From contig JANWIV010000003.1 in NCBI GenBank assembly GCA_025449735.1, positions 248,001 to 312,000 on the forward strand: 64,000 bases of DNA. The letters run 5' to 3'. A model generated the notes under the pieces. The model was not told the origin of the DNA. It did not search any database and worked only from the letters and a program-made list of their open reading frames with translations. This DNA is from Candidatus Microgenomates bacterium. GTDB taxonomy: Bacteria; Patescibacteriota; Microgenomatia; UBA1406; HO2-37-13b. Position numbers and translations under genes: made by a program. This document shows, in pieces, positions 43,490 through 52,277 of this stretch (position 1 is the stretch's first letter; every line of letters starts with the position of its first letter).

Positions 43490-43515
43490 CCCGCCTTCGC
43501 TAAAGCTATGGCGGG
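43490..43515. repeat. REP-like GC-rich palindrome
   Basis: CCCGCC (43490-43495) pairs with GGCGGG (43510-43515) around a 14-base loop; the element continues to about 43522 (CAGGCGG). Its GC content is far above the surroundings. From memory, similar GCC/GGC palindromes recur in spacers of CPR genomes. Confidence 0.5.
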
Positions 43516-43525
43516 CAGGCGGCCA

Positions 43526-43538
43526 CCCCGACAAAACT
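43526..43538. repeat. 13-bp direct repeat, copy 2
   Basis: Second exact copy of CCCCGACAAAACT, six bases before the trxB stop codon region. Confidence 0.6.
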
Positions 43539-43544
43539 TTCGAT

Positions 43545-44558
43545 TCAAGCGTTGTCTTGCTCTCCAAGCCAGCGCTCAACCTCCAAGGCGGCGGCAATCC
43601 CCATACCAACAGCGGTCCCTGCCTGGCGATATTCATGGTCAACACAGTCTCCAGCAGCAAAAACACCGTCGATTGTTGTTGAATATTGATATTGAAAATC
43701 AAACTTTAGGTTGTCAGTTTTAAACTCCGGATTATTTTTTGCTTCCCAAAGCGCCCAAATCGAAGTCTTGATATAACCATGAGCATCTAAATAGACTCCA
43801 GAATTTATTAAGAAATCGGTCTCTGGTTTATGACCGATTGCTAAAAAAAGGCCTTGAACTGGCAACCTATCATCATTAATGAGGCTTTTTGATTTGTCAC
43901 TATTGAATTTTATTTGTAAGCCTTCAACGACATTTTCGCCAAAAACATCCGCAACTTCGGTATCCCAAAGAACCGTGATTTTGGGATGTTTTAACACTCG
44001 ATCCTGCATAATTTGACTGGCTCGAAAACTCGATCCGCGAGCCAGCACATATACTTTGCTAGCAAAATTGGTGAGCGTCAACGCCTCTTCCATCGCTGTA
44101 TCCCCACCGCCGATGACAGCAACTACTTTTTCCTTAAAGAAAAACCCATCACAAACAGCACATGCAGAAACACCTCGTCCTCTCAGTCGTTGTTCATTTG
44201 GTAAATTCAGCCATTGCGCTGAAGCGCCAGTAGCAACAAGAATTGATTTGGATTTGAGCTCCGAGCCAGAGCTGGTTTTTACCGTAAATGGCTGCTTGCT
44301 TAGATCAACGCTGACGACATTGTCATCGATAAATTTCGTCTCAAAATGAGCCGCATGTTCTCGAAAATTAGTAATCAGATCAGGTCCTAGTATTGATTTG
44401 AAACCAGGGTAATTTTCGACATCGCTGGTATTTAAAAGCTGCCCACCTGGAGGAGAGCCGGCAATGACTAAAGGATTGAGATAGGCTCGAGCCATATAAA
44501 CTGCTGCCGCTAACCCAGCTGGCCCACCCCCAATAATGATTGCTTTTTCGATTTCCAT
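43545..44558 (-). CDS. trxB: Thioredoxin reductase (NAD(P)/FAD-dependent)
   Basis: 337 aa. FAD site IIGGGPAGLAAAVYMARA at residue 7, redox-active CAVC with the following DG (SACAVCDGFFFKEK), NADPH site VAVIGGGDTAMEEALTLT and the C-terminal FAD motif DGVFAAGDCVDHEYRQAGTAVGMG. Full length. Keeps thioredoxin-type proteins reduced; no thioredoxin gene lies nearby. Confidence 0.95.
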   Translation of the reverse strand: MEIEKAIIIGGGPAGLAAAVYMARAYLNPLVIAGSPPGGQLLNTSDVENYPGFKSILGPDLITNFREHAAHFETKFIDDNVVSVDLSKQPFTVKTSSGSELKSKSILVATGASAQWLNLPNEQRLRGRGVSACAVCDGFFFKEKVVAVIGGGDTAMEEALTLTNFASKVYVLARGSSFRASQIMQDRVLKHPKITVLWDTEVADVFGENVVEGLQIKFNSDKSKSLINDDRLPVQGLFLAIGHKPETDFLINSGVYLDAHGYIKTSIWALWEAKNNPEFKTDNLKFDFQYQYSTTIDGVFAAGDCVDHEYRQAGTAVGMGIAAALEVERWLGEQDNA

Positions 44559-44619
44559 GAGTTTTTTATTTTAACAAGAAAAATGAGCAGATGACAACAA
44601 ACTGATATAATAGCTCTAT

Positions 44620-45012
44620 ATGGAAGATTGTTTATTTTGCAATATTGTCAAAGGAGAGCTCCCTACTTTTAAGATTTATGAAGATGATCACTATCTCGCA
44701 TTTCTTGATATTAGCCCTCGTACTCCAGGTCATACTCTGGTGATTCCAAAAGCACATTTTCGCTGGGTATATGATGTCACCGAGTTTGGTGAATATTGGG
44801 AAGTAGCTAAAAAAATCACCCAGGCGATGCAAAAAAGCTTGTCCCCAAAATACGTTGCCTATCTCACATTTGGCACCGAAATCTCTCACGCGCATATCCA
44901 TATTGTCCCAATGTATGAATTTTCAGAAGATATCTCGGAAAGGAACAAGTATGATGATGATTTTATGAATAGTACCGCTGAAAAGATTGTCAAGGCAATA
45001 AAAAAATCCTAA
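44620..45012 (+). CDS. HIT family nucleotide hydrolase
   Basis: 130 aa. CLFCNIVKGELPTFKIYEDDHYLAFLDISPRTPGHTLVIPKAH is the histidine-triad opening and HAHIHIVPMY the HxHxH catalytic motif. Such proteins split adenosine phosphoramidates or dinucleotides. TATAAT (44606-44611) ends eight bases before the ATG. Confidence 0.93.
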   Translation: MEDCLFCNIVKGELPTFKIYEDDHYLAFLDISPRTPGHTLVIPKAHFRWVYDVTEFGEYWEVAKKITQAMQKSLSPKYVAYLTFGTEISHAHIHIVPMYEFSEDISERNKYDDDFMNSTAEKIVKAIKKS

Positions 45013-45061
45013 CCCTTTTATCCCTTTATACTCAGTCCTTTATACTTTATACTAGTTTTAT

Positions 45062-45865
45062 ATGGACCGCCATCCAATTCCTAGGCAAATCACTACTTTT
45101 CAGTTTAAACTGATTGGTTTTTTAACCGTTAAGCAATTCGCTTATCTCTTGGCAACAACTGGGCTGACAATAACTATCTATTTCCTAATTCCAGTGCCAA
45201 TTATTAATATTGTCTTTGCCGGTCTTATTGGGGCGATTGGAGCGGCATTTTCTTTGTTGACTTATAATGACCGCTCTTTTGATATTTGGCTTAAAAATCT
45301 GGCATTGGCCATTCTCAACCCGTCACAATATCATTATATTAAAAAAAATCTACCTCCCGCTTTTTTGCAGGGAGTTTTTATTTATTCACCGGCTGTCGTC
45401 AGCACCCATGTCGATGCTAATAATAAGTTGGCTTCGTACATCGGGCAAAGCGCTACAGGGAGTGTTTCTAACGAAGGAGATAGAATTCACCAGCTTTTTT
45501 CAGAGCCGAATGAGCCAATGATGAAAATGACTACTCCTGGCCTAAATATCAATGCCGACGCCACGTCTCCAACAAGCGCTGTCTCAAATTTGCCTCAAGC
45601 CTTTATTTCCGGCATTGTGTCAGGAAATGAGGGGAAAACACTACCAGGAATTATGATTTATATAAAGACCGACTTGGGAAATGTTACTAGAATACTAAAA
45701 ACCAATACTCATGGTGTTTTTGCTTCATTTCATAGCTTAAGCAATGGCAACTACACAATCGAAAGCAAGGATTTAAGCGGTAAATATTTATTTGATACAA
45801 TGAAAGTTACGCTAACTGGTCAAAAAAATGAGCCATTTTATATAAACGCCAAAAAATCATTATGA
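45062..45865 (+). CDS. PrgI family membrane protein with C-terminal carboxypeptidase-regulatory-like domain
   Basis: 267 aa. The N-terminal half (MDRHPIPRQITTFQFKLIGFLTVKQFAYLLA, two helices, then SFDIWLKNLALAILNPSQYHY) is PrgI-like, a component of conjugative type IV secretion found in Gram-positives and CPR bacteria. The C-terminal part (AFISGIVSGNEGKTLPGIMIYIKTD, NGNYTIESKD) looks like a carboxypeptidase-regulatory (transthyretin-like) beta domain. First gene of a three-gene operon with the next two; a TATACT box ends eight bases upstream. Confidence 0.82.
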   Translation: MDRHPIPRQITTFQFKLIGFLTVKQFAYLLATTGLTITIYFLIPVPIINIVFAGLIGAIGAAFSLLTYNDRSFDIWLKNLALAILNPSQYHYIKKNLPPAFLQGVFIYSPAVVSTHVDANNKLASYIGQSATGSVSNEGDRIHQLFSEPNEPMMKMTTPGLNINADATSPTSAVSNLPQAFISGIVSGNEGKTLPGIMIYIKTDLGNVTRILKTNTHGVFASFHSLSNGNYTIESKDLSGKYLFDTMKVTLTGQKNEPFYINAKKSL

Positions 45866-46515
45866 AAAAAGCTAGTCCTAAAACACCAGTAAAATCCTCT
45901 ACTCAAAATTTCACCGAAATTGAACTGGTTAAAGATGATATTGTGGTATTCTCTGACAATTCCTGTTGTCTTATTATCGAATCTGGTGCGGTAAACTTTA
46001 TGTTGCTCTCAGAAGAAGAGCAACAAGCAATGATTTATTCGTTTGCGGCGCTTTTGAATTCCCTTTCTTTTCCAGTACAAATGTCAATATTGTCGCGCAA
46101 AATGGATATTTCCTCTTATATCGACTATGTTGACGAAAAAATAAAAAACCAACCCGATCCGGTTTTGTCCAAACGACTTGTCGAGTATCGAGAATTTATT
46201 CGCAATATCGTCACTCGCAATACTATTTTGGAAAAATCATTTTATTTTGTATTGCCTTTTTCCCCTCTTGAGATGGGCATTAAAGGTGGCACGAGTAAAG
46301 GGATTTCTAAAGAATACGTACTATCTCGAGCACGTGCTGCCCTTTATCCTAAACGTGATCACCTCATGCGACTGCTCTCAAAAACAGGCCTCGGTGGCAA
46401 AAGCTTATTCGAACAAGAGGTGGTTGAGCTTTTTTATAATATCTACAATCCTTCTGTTACTGGGAAAAAACTGGCCCCAATCAAAAACTATACCGATATT
46501 ATTCTAACTACATAA
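45862..46515 (+). CDS. Hypothetical protein of the PrgI/VirB4-like cluster
   Basis: 217 aa, soluble, with no membrane helix. FTEIELVKDDIVVFSDNSCCLIIESGAVNFMLLSEEEQQAMIYSFAALLNSLSFPVQMSILSRKMD resembles the N-terminal domain of TraC/VirB4-type proteins, here encoded separately from the ATPase. Its ATG overlaps the PrgI stop by four bases and the VirB4-like gene starts three bases after its end. Confidence 0.7.
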   Translation: MKKASPKTPVKSSTQNFTEIELVKDDIVVFSDNSCCLIIESGAVNFMLLSEEEQQAMIYSFAALLNSLSFPVQMSILSRKMDISSYIDYVDEKIKNQPDPVLSKRLVEYREFIRNIVTRNTILEKSFYFVLPFSPLEMGIKGGTSKGISKEYVLSRARAALYPKRDHLMRLLSKTGLGGKSLFEQEVVELFYNIYNPSVTGKKLAPIKNYTDIILTT

Positions 46516-46518
46516 CAT

Positions 46519-48267
46519 ATGGCTTTATTCGGAGGCAAACAGAAACAAAATGCTAAACAAGGGCAGGAAAGCGCCGGTTCATTACTGTCGCCGGGAATGG
46601 TTTCGATTCGCGATTTGATCGCGCCTTCTTATATCGAGGTTGATTTTAATCATATAAAAATTGACGACCGGCTTTACCGGACTTTTTTTGTTGTAGGTTA
46701 TCCGAGGTTTGTTTCTTCAAATTGGCTTGCCCCACTGATAACTTTTGACCATCCTCTTTTTATCTCGATGTACGTCTATCCAACACAATCAAATAAAATT
46801 TTGCATGATTTAAAACAGAAAATTGCTGAAATGGAGGCAACGATTGAGACCGATATTAAAGCAGGAAAAGTCGTTGATCCAACGGTGCAGGTCTCACTTG
46901 ATGATGCTTTAATGCTCCAGGCAGAGCTTGCCGCTGGCTCAGAAAGGTTCTTCCAATTTGGATTATATGTGACAGTCCCGGCCGATACCCAACAAGAACT
47001 CGACACCGCTTCAAAAGAAGTTGAGTCGCTACTTTCCTCTTTGCTTATTGTTAGCAAAAAGGCGTCGCTTGAGATGGAGAGTGGTTTCAAGTCGACATTG
47101 CCGATGTTTAAAGACAATCTTAAAGTGTGGCGCAATATGGACACCACCAGTCTCGCCACCACCTTTCCTTTTATCACCGCTTCGCTGTCAGCTAATGAAG
47201 GGATTCTCTATGGTGTCAATCAACATGATGGCAGTCTAGTTATTTTTGACCGTTTTGGACTGGAATCAGCTAATTCAATAATTTTGGGTAAATCAGGTGG
47301 TGGGAAAAGTTTTTTTGTGAAGATGGAGACTTTGCGCTTGCTCTTGATGGATATTGATGTCCTTATTATCGATCCTGAGAATGAGTATAAAAATATCACC
47401 AAAGCGGTCGGTGGCGAGTTTGTCTCTTTTTCTCTCTCATCGGAATTTAAAATTAACCCTTTCGAGCTGGCGGTGGAGAATCCTGAGCCTGATGAGCTAG
47501 CAAACAAAATCCTAAGCCTCCACTCACTAATGAAGGTGATTATGGGAGAACTCTCCCCGTCACAAGAAGCCCTACTCGACAGAGCGCTCGTTGCTGCATA
47601 TAAATCAAGGGGGATCACCCCGGATCCGAAAACATTTGTTAATGCCCCACCACTTCTTGAGGATTTGTATAAGGTATTTTTGGGCTTTGAGACTGAAGAG
47701 GCGGCGGAGTTAGCCGCACGACTAGAAACTTTTGTTAAGGGCTCAGCCGCTGGAGTCTTCAATCAGCAATCTAATTTTGATATTACTAACAAATTTACGG
47801 TTTTTGGCATTCGCGATGTTGAGGAAAGCCTTCGCCCGGTAGTCATGTATATTGTTCTTGATTATGTTTGGAACCGGATCAGAAGAGATCGAAAAAAGCG
47901 AGTACTTGTGGTTGATGAGGCATGGTATCTAATCAAGCATAAAGACTCCGCTAAATATCTCTATGGATTTGCTAAAAGGGCTCGAAAATATCAACTAGGA
48001 CTAACAACAATAACCCAGGACGTTGAAGACTTCTTAAATGTAGAAGAAGGTCGAGCGATTCTTACCAATTCTAGTTTGCAGATATTATTAAAACAATCAA
48101 CAGCAGCAATTGATAAAATTGCCGAAATCTTCAATATTACTGGTGGCGAAAAACACTTCCTTCTCTCCTCAGGTGTTGGTGAAGGGCTTTTTTTTGCCGG
48201 TCACTCTCATGTCGCTATAAAAATTATTGCCAGTGAAGAAGAGCACGGTCTTATAACCCAGGTTTGA
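46519..48267 (+). CDS. VirB4/TraC-like secretion ATPase
   Basis: 582 aa. An N-terminal VirB4-like domain (LIAPSYIEVDFNHIKIDDRLYRTFFVVGYP) precedes the HerA-FtsK type motor: Walker A ILGKSGGGKSFFVKM near residue 255, DVLIIDPENEY, Walker B RVLVVDEAWYLIKH and ITQDVEDFL. It powers type IV secretion or conjugative pili elsewhere. With PrgI it forms a minimal core. No relaxase, coupling protein or VirB6-like gene lies in the window. Confidence 0.88.
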   Translation: MALFGGKQKQNAKQGQESAGSLLSPGMVSIRDLIAPSYIEVDFNHIKIDDRLYRTFFVVGYPRFVSSNWLAPLITFDHPLFISMYVYPTQSNKILHDLKQKIAEMEATIETDIKAGKVVDPTVQVSLDDALMLQAELAAGSERFFQFGLYVTVPADTQQELDTASKEVESLLSSLLIVSKKASLEMESGFKSTLPMFKDNLKVWRNMDTTSLATTFPFITASLSANEGILYGVNQHDGSLVIFDRFGLESANSIILGKSGGGKSFFVKMETLRLLLMDIDVLIIDPENEYKNITKAVGGEFVSFSLSSEFKINPFELAVENPEPDELANKILSLHSLMKVIMGELSPSQEALLDRALVAAYKSRGITPDPKTFVNAPPLLEDLYKVFLGFETEEAAELAARLETFVKGSAAGVFNQQSNFDITNKFTVFGIRDVEESLRPVVMYIVLDYVWNRIRRDRKKRVLVVDEAWYLIKHKDSAKYLYGFAKRARKYQLGLTTITQDVEDFLNVEEGRAILTNSSLQILLKQSTAAIDKIAEIFNITGGEKHFLLSSGVGEGLFFAGHSHVAIKIIASEEEHGLITQV

Positions 48268-48270
48268 GAT

Positions 48271-49374
48271 TTATGCCGTTTCTTCGGTGCGAAGTGGCAT
48301 GATTATATGCAAAAAACTGTCGTCGCCTTCTATTTTAAACACACAAGGAGATGTTGGTCCAGCCGATTCAAAAACTATCAATTTTTCTTTAGAAATTGAT
48401 AGGAACTCGGCTAAAAACCTATAATTGAAAGCAATTTTAAAACTTTCACCCTCCATTTTTTCAGTGGTCACAAATGAGGTCGTTTCTTGATTATTAGTTA
48501 GTTTTGGTCTGATATAAAGCCCATCTTTTTGTGGATCGAGGATTACCACATTAGACTCTTTACTTAGTACTACTGAGGTTAGTTTAAGAGCGCGTAGGGC
48601 CTCCTCTCGGGAAAAAACAATGTTAATTTTTTGACTCTCGGGAATTACTTTCTCAAAAGGGGGGAACTCACCTTCAATTAATCTTGTTGTTAGACTTGTG
48701 TCTACTGTTTTAAATGAAGCGTTATGATTATTTTCATCGAAAATAACTTTTATATTATTATCAATATTAAAAAGACGAACCAACTCAAACAAAGCATTGC
48801 TTGAAATTGTCGCTGTTGGAATATCAAAACTCTTCTTTCTCTTAACAACTGAGAGTCTGAAGCCGTCTGTTGTCACTAAAAACATCTCGTTGTTTTTAAT
48901 AGAAAAGTTAACACCAGTTAAATGAGGCCTGGCTTCTTCTTTTGAAACAGAAAAGAGAACCTTTTCAATGTCTTTGATTGTTTGTTTATTTAGTGATTGG
49001 GGGTTGCCACTAACCTCTGGTTCCTTGGGGAAATCTTTTGAAGAGAGGGTTGGAAAAGAGGCTTTGTTTTTGCCTTCTATTATGGTGAGGTGAGATCCGT
49101 CAATCTCGAGTTCTACCTCTTGAGCCTCAAGGATGTTTAGATATTCTCCAATTTCTCTTGTGTCTACTACAAATTCTACTTCTTCACTTGTCTTGCATAT
49201 TAATTCGGTGGTGAAATAGTCATTAAGATTGGTTGATTGGAATGTAATTTTTTCTTTACTTATTGCTAATTTGATTGATTGTATTAATTGAGGAGCTGAT
49301 GATTTTTGAGAAGAAAAATGACTAGTTGCAAGAATTGCGCTCTTAAACAATTCACGATTAATTTTTATTTTCAT
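48271..49374 (-). CDS. dnaN: DNA polymerase III beta sliding clamp
   Basis: 367 aa, three clamp domains. Family landmarks: LEAQEVELEIDGSHLTIIEGKNKASFPTLSSKDFP, RPHLTGVNFSIKNNEMFLVTTDGFRLSVVKRK, and at the end the clamp C-terminus HIIMPLRTEE (usual MPMRL). It lies downstream of dnaA on the same strand, the classical origin-region order. Confidence 0.95.
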   Translation of the reverse strand: MKIKINRELFKSAILATSHFSSQKSSAPQLIQSIKLAISKEKITFQSTNLNDYFTTELICKTSEEVEFVVDTREIGEYLNILEAQEVELEIDGSHLTIIEGKNKASFPTLSSKDFPKEPEVSGNPQSLNKQTIKDIEKVLFSVSKEEARPHLTGVNFSIKNNEMFLVTTDGFRLSVVKRKKSFDIPTATISSNALFELVRLFNIDNNIKVIFDENNHNASFKTVDTSLTTRLIEGEFPPFEKVIPESQKINIVFSREEALRALKLTSVVLSKESNVVILDPQKDGLYIRPKLTNNQETTSFVTTEKMEGESFKIAFNYRFLAEFLSISKEKLIVFESAGPTSPCVFKIEGDDSFLHIIMPLRTEETA

Positions 49375-49510
49375 AGTTATATTAATAAGTAGTATTAGTG
49401 TGGTGTGGATTAGTTTATATCAAGCGCTCGTTATTTGCAACTATCGCAACATATCAATTAAACCACCAATTATTTTTCTGTGGACAACCACACACAAATA
49501 ATGAACATTA
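49375..49510. promoter_or_regulatory. dnaA-dnaN spacer with one DnaA-box-like site
   Basis: 136 bp, AT-rich. It holds TGTGGACAA (49479-49487), one mismatch from the consensus box on the minus strand, and further CACA/TGTG words. It might be part of a bipartite origin or autoregulation, but only one good box is visible. Confidence 0.4.
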
Positions 49511-50830
49511 TTAACCATCATTAACAATCCTAATGATCTTATCAAAATCATTTTTAATCCCAGGGTTATTCATTAACAAAGAACTAAGTTTGTCAACTCC
49601 ATGCATAATAGTAGTATGATCCCTCCTTTTTAATATAAAAGCAATATCAACCAATCTTAAATCTAGATGGTGTCGAAGGATATACATTGCCATTTGACGC
49701 GCTCTAACAATTTCGGTTTTCCTTGAAGCACCCTTCATTTGTAGTGGTGACATATTATAATAACTGGCGACTAAACGGACGATTTCATTGGGAGGGATGT
49801 TAGTGTGATTTGATTTTTTAACATTATTTATCTCTAGTTTTATAAAATCAGGAGAAAGCGCTTGATTGTCATGTTCTCCTTTGGCAAAAAGACGAAGCAA
49901 CTCCCCTTCAAGCTCTCTCGTATCTCTTACTTGCTCGGCTATAAGGCGCGCTGAGTCAATAGAAACCTCAATATTCCTCTCTGCTGCCTTGATCAGGATA
50001 ATTGCAGTTCTTAGTTCAAAGTCTGGGTTTTGGATATCAATCATTAGTCCTCCTGAGAAACGAGAACGCAGCCGGTCTTCAAGTTTTTCGATATGCCTCG
50101 GAGCGCGATCAGAAGTCAATATTATTTGTCCACCAGACCCAACTATTGAGTTAAAGGTGTGATAAAATTCCTCCTGGACATAGATTTTACCTGCGATAAA
50201 TTGAACATCATCAACTACTAAAAGATCGAGGCCTCGGTATTTTTTTCGGAGCGAATCAGTGCGTTTTTTGCGAATAAGTTCAATCAAGTCATTGGTGAAT
50301 TCTTCAGAAGTGCAAACTAATACTTTTGCTTCGGGTTTTGAAGAGATGATGCTGTGGGCAATTGCATGGGCGAGATGGGTTTTGCCGACCCCTACTCCTC
50401 CATAGACAAGAAACGGATTATATGTTTTTCCCGGATTTTCAGCGACTGTTTGTGCGGCAGAATAAGCCACCTGATTTGTTGAGGAAACAGCAAAGTTTTC
50501 AAAAGTGTTGCGAGGGTTAATTCCAGCATCGCGCACGGCGACTTCTTTACTCTCCTGAAACTCAATAAGAGGCAGTGTCTCTGTTGCTACGCGCCCCTTG
50601 CCTTCCCGGATGATGAATATTAACTCAACTTCTTTTTTTAAGTATTGACTAAGGTATTTCTTTATCACCTCACGCTTTCCTTCAAGAAACATCCTAGAAC
50701 CATAATTAGGACAGGCAATAACAAAAGCATTTTCTTTTTGTTCAATAAACTGTGTAGTGCGAAGCAGCGACCCAAGCATTGGGGAAGCATCAGTTGTCTC
50801 TAAGTTTGCGATAAAATCACGCCATTTCAT
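49511..50830 (-). CDS. dnaA: Chromosomal replication initiator DnaA
   Basis: 439 aa. Short domain I, then the AAA+ core: Walker A YGGVGVGKTHLAHAIAH near residue 145, Walker B LLVVDDVQFIAGK, sensor TSDRAPRHIEKLEDRLRSRFSGGL. The domain IV helix-turn-helix has the signature LRLVDIAFILKRRDHTTIMHGVDKL. TAATAT ends six bases before the ATG. Perfect DnaA boxes lie directly upstream. Confidence 0.97.
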   Translation of the reverse strand: MKWRDFIANLETTDASPMLGSLLRTTQFIEQKENAFVIACPNYGSRMFLEGKREVIKKYLSQYLKKEVELIFIIREGKGRVATETLPLIEFQESKEVAVRDAGINPRNTFENFAVSSTNQVAYSAAQTVAENPGKTYNPFLVYGGVGVGKTHLAHAIAHSIISSKPEAKVLVCTSEEFTNDLIELIRKKRTDSLRKKYRGLDLLVVDDVQFIAGKIYVQEEFYHTFNSIVGSGGQIILTSDRAPRHIEKLEDRLRSRFSGGLMIDIQNPDFELRTAIILIKAAERNIEVSIDSARLIAEQVRDTRELEGELLRLFAKGEHDNQALSPDFIKLEINNVKKSNHTNIPPNEIVRLVASYYNMSPLQMKGASRKTEIVRARQMAMYILRHHLDLRLVDIAFILKRRDHTTIMHGVDKLSSLLMNNPGIKNDFDKIIRIVNDG

Positions 50831-51010
50831 CTTAGAATATTAGCATAAAACTATGTGGATAATTTATCCACAATATTATGACAAAGTTATCCACAATGCA
50901 AGCAGTATTTTATCCACATACAGTTTAGATTGCCAAATCAATGTAATATTTATTTTAAATCAAATAAAGACAGTCGCAGGAGAAAAAAAGTTTTATTGAG
51001 AGGGCGAAGT
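50831..51010. other. Probable replication origin (oriC)
   Basis: Directly upstream of dnaA are four perfect TTATCCACA boxes: one on the minus strand (50854-50862) and three on the plus strand (50864-50872, 50887-50895, 50910-50918). The three plus boxes are exactly 23 bp apart. An AT-rich stretch without boxes (about 50925-50970) could be the unwinding element. Adjacent dnaA and dnaN support the call. Confidence 0.88.
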
Positions 51011-51011
51011 G

Positions 51012-51085
51012 TGGACCGGAGGGGACTTGAACCCCTGACCTCTTCACTGCCAGCGAAGCGCTCTAGCCAACTGAGCTACCGGCCC
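51012..51085 (-). tRNA. tRNA-Ala (GGC)
   Basis: Minus-strand cloverleaf: acceptor GGGCCGG with CCGGTCC including the G3-U70 identity pair of tRNA-Ala, D-arm AGCTCAGTTGGCTAGAGC, anticodon stem CTTCG/TGAAG around CTGGCAG (anticodon GGC), T-arm CAGGGGTTCAAGTCCCCTC, discriminator A. CCA is not encoded. Confidence 0.95.
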
Positions 51086-51118
51086 TAATTTACATTTTAG
51101 CTTGAGGTCTATTATACA

Positions 51119-52228
51119 TTATTGAACGTGCAGATAGAAGCTAATAACCCCACCACCATGTTCGATATATTTAATATTGATGACGGCACCGCTGCAATTT
51201 TGAGACGAGGTAAACAATGTCCCATCGGCTGGGGCGCGAATAACATTGCTACTGTCTGAGACCATATCATAGCCAGTATGGATGCCGCCACTGTAGGTGT
51301 AGCGCCACGAATAAGGAGTAACTCCAAATCCTTGCGTCAGGGTCACCGGATCTTGCAAAGGATGTGACCAGCCACCGCCATTAATATATTTCCCTGGATC
51401 GACCCAGACATTATTTTCTCTGACTTCAAAATGAAGGTGGGCACCAGTAGAACAATAAGGGAAACCAGTGTTACCCACGAGCGCGATTGGATCACCACGC
51501 TTGACCGGCCCAATCTCAGACCCAGCTGCTAAAGCATTTTGAACTGCTTGGTATTCCGCCAAAGCCTGAGATAACAATTGTCTATATTTGGTTTCATCTT
51601 GACTGGTCTGGGTGAGTAGGGTTTGTTTTTGTGTCTTTTGGGTTCCAAGTGAAGACTTTTGAGTGCCTAGGGCGGTTTTTAACTCTTCAAGCTCGGTTTT
51701 CTTCTCTTCCCGGAGATTTTTTTGTTCTTCAAAGCTCTGTTTCGTCCTTTCGAGCTTAACCGCGAGGAAATGATCACTGTTTTGGGCGGCACGCATGTAT
51801 TTCAGACGCCCTAGTAGCGTTGTCGCGCTCTCAGGATCGAGCAACAGATCAAAAACCGAGACGCTCCTCTGCTTGTATCCCTCAGTGATTTTAAGCAAAA
51901 GCACTTGACTCAGATGATCAAGAGATGTATTCAGCTTACCAATTTGCCCAGTTAGCGATTCAATTTCTTCTTCGGTGAGTACAATGTTATTTTCGGTGTG
52001 GGTGATTTTGGCGGTAGTTAGATTGATCTGAGAATCCATGTATTTGATCTGAGTTGATAAGGTGGCGGCTTGTTTGGAAAGGGTGGCGACCTGAGCCTCA
52101 AGCTCATTGATCTTTTTCTTGCAGTCTTCGTGTGAAAGCCCATCACAAACACCGGCGTAGCTTATGGTCGCAAAACTACCAATTAATATGAGCAAGAAAA
52201 CAGCAATTATTAATCGAAATTTTTTCAT
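51119..52228 (-). CDS. M23-family (LytM) peptidase with circularly permuted catalytic domain
   Basis: 369 aa. Signal peptide (FRLIIAVFLLILIGSFATISYAG), a long EnvC-like coiled coil (residues about 30-230), then an M23 domain in unusual order. The C-terminal M23 piece (GDPIALVGNTG, GAHLHFEVRENNVWVDPGKYI, residues 245-282) comes first. The N-terminal piece (TQGFGVTPY, HTGYD metal ligands at 317-321, RAPADG, GGVISFYLHVQ) ends the protein, with His367 three residues from the stop. All catalytic elements are present, so it is probably an active murein hydrolase or activator. Start at ATG 52228; the frame upstream lacks a signal-like start. Confidence 0.85.
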   Translation of the reverse strand: MKKFRLIIAVFLLILIGSFATISYAGVCDGLSHEDCKKKINELEAQVATLSKQAATLSTQIKYMDSQINLTTAKITHTENNIVLTEEEIESLTGQIGKLNTSLDHLSQVLLLKITEGYKQRSVSVFDLLLDPESATTLLGRLKYMRAAQNSDHFLAVKLERTKQSFEEQKNLREEKKTELEELKTALGTQKSSLGTQKTQKQTLLTQTSQDETKYRQLLSQALAEYQAVQNALAAGSEIGPVKRGDPIALVGNTGFPYCSTGAHLHFEVRENNVWVDPGKYINGGGWSHPLQDPVTLTQGFGVTPYSWRYTYSGGIHTGYDMVSDSSNVIRAPADGTLFTSSQNCSGAVINIKYIEHGGGVISFYLHVQ

Positions 52229-52277
52229 AAAAACAATTTTAAACTGACCACAACTACTTAAATGATACAATAGTAGG

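Noticed and set aside
47220-47762. A 180-codon antisense open frame inside the VirB4-like gene
   Set aside because: It is opposite a strongly conserved ATPase, has serine-rich shadow composition and no start context.
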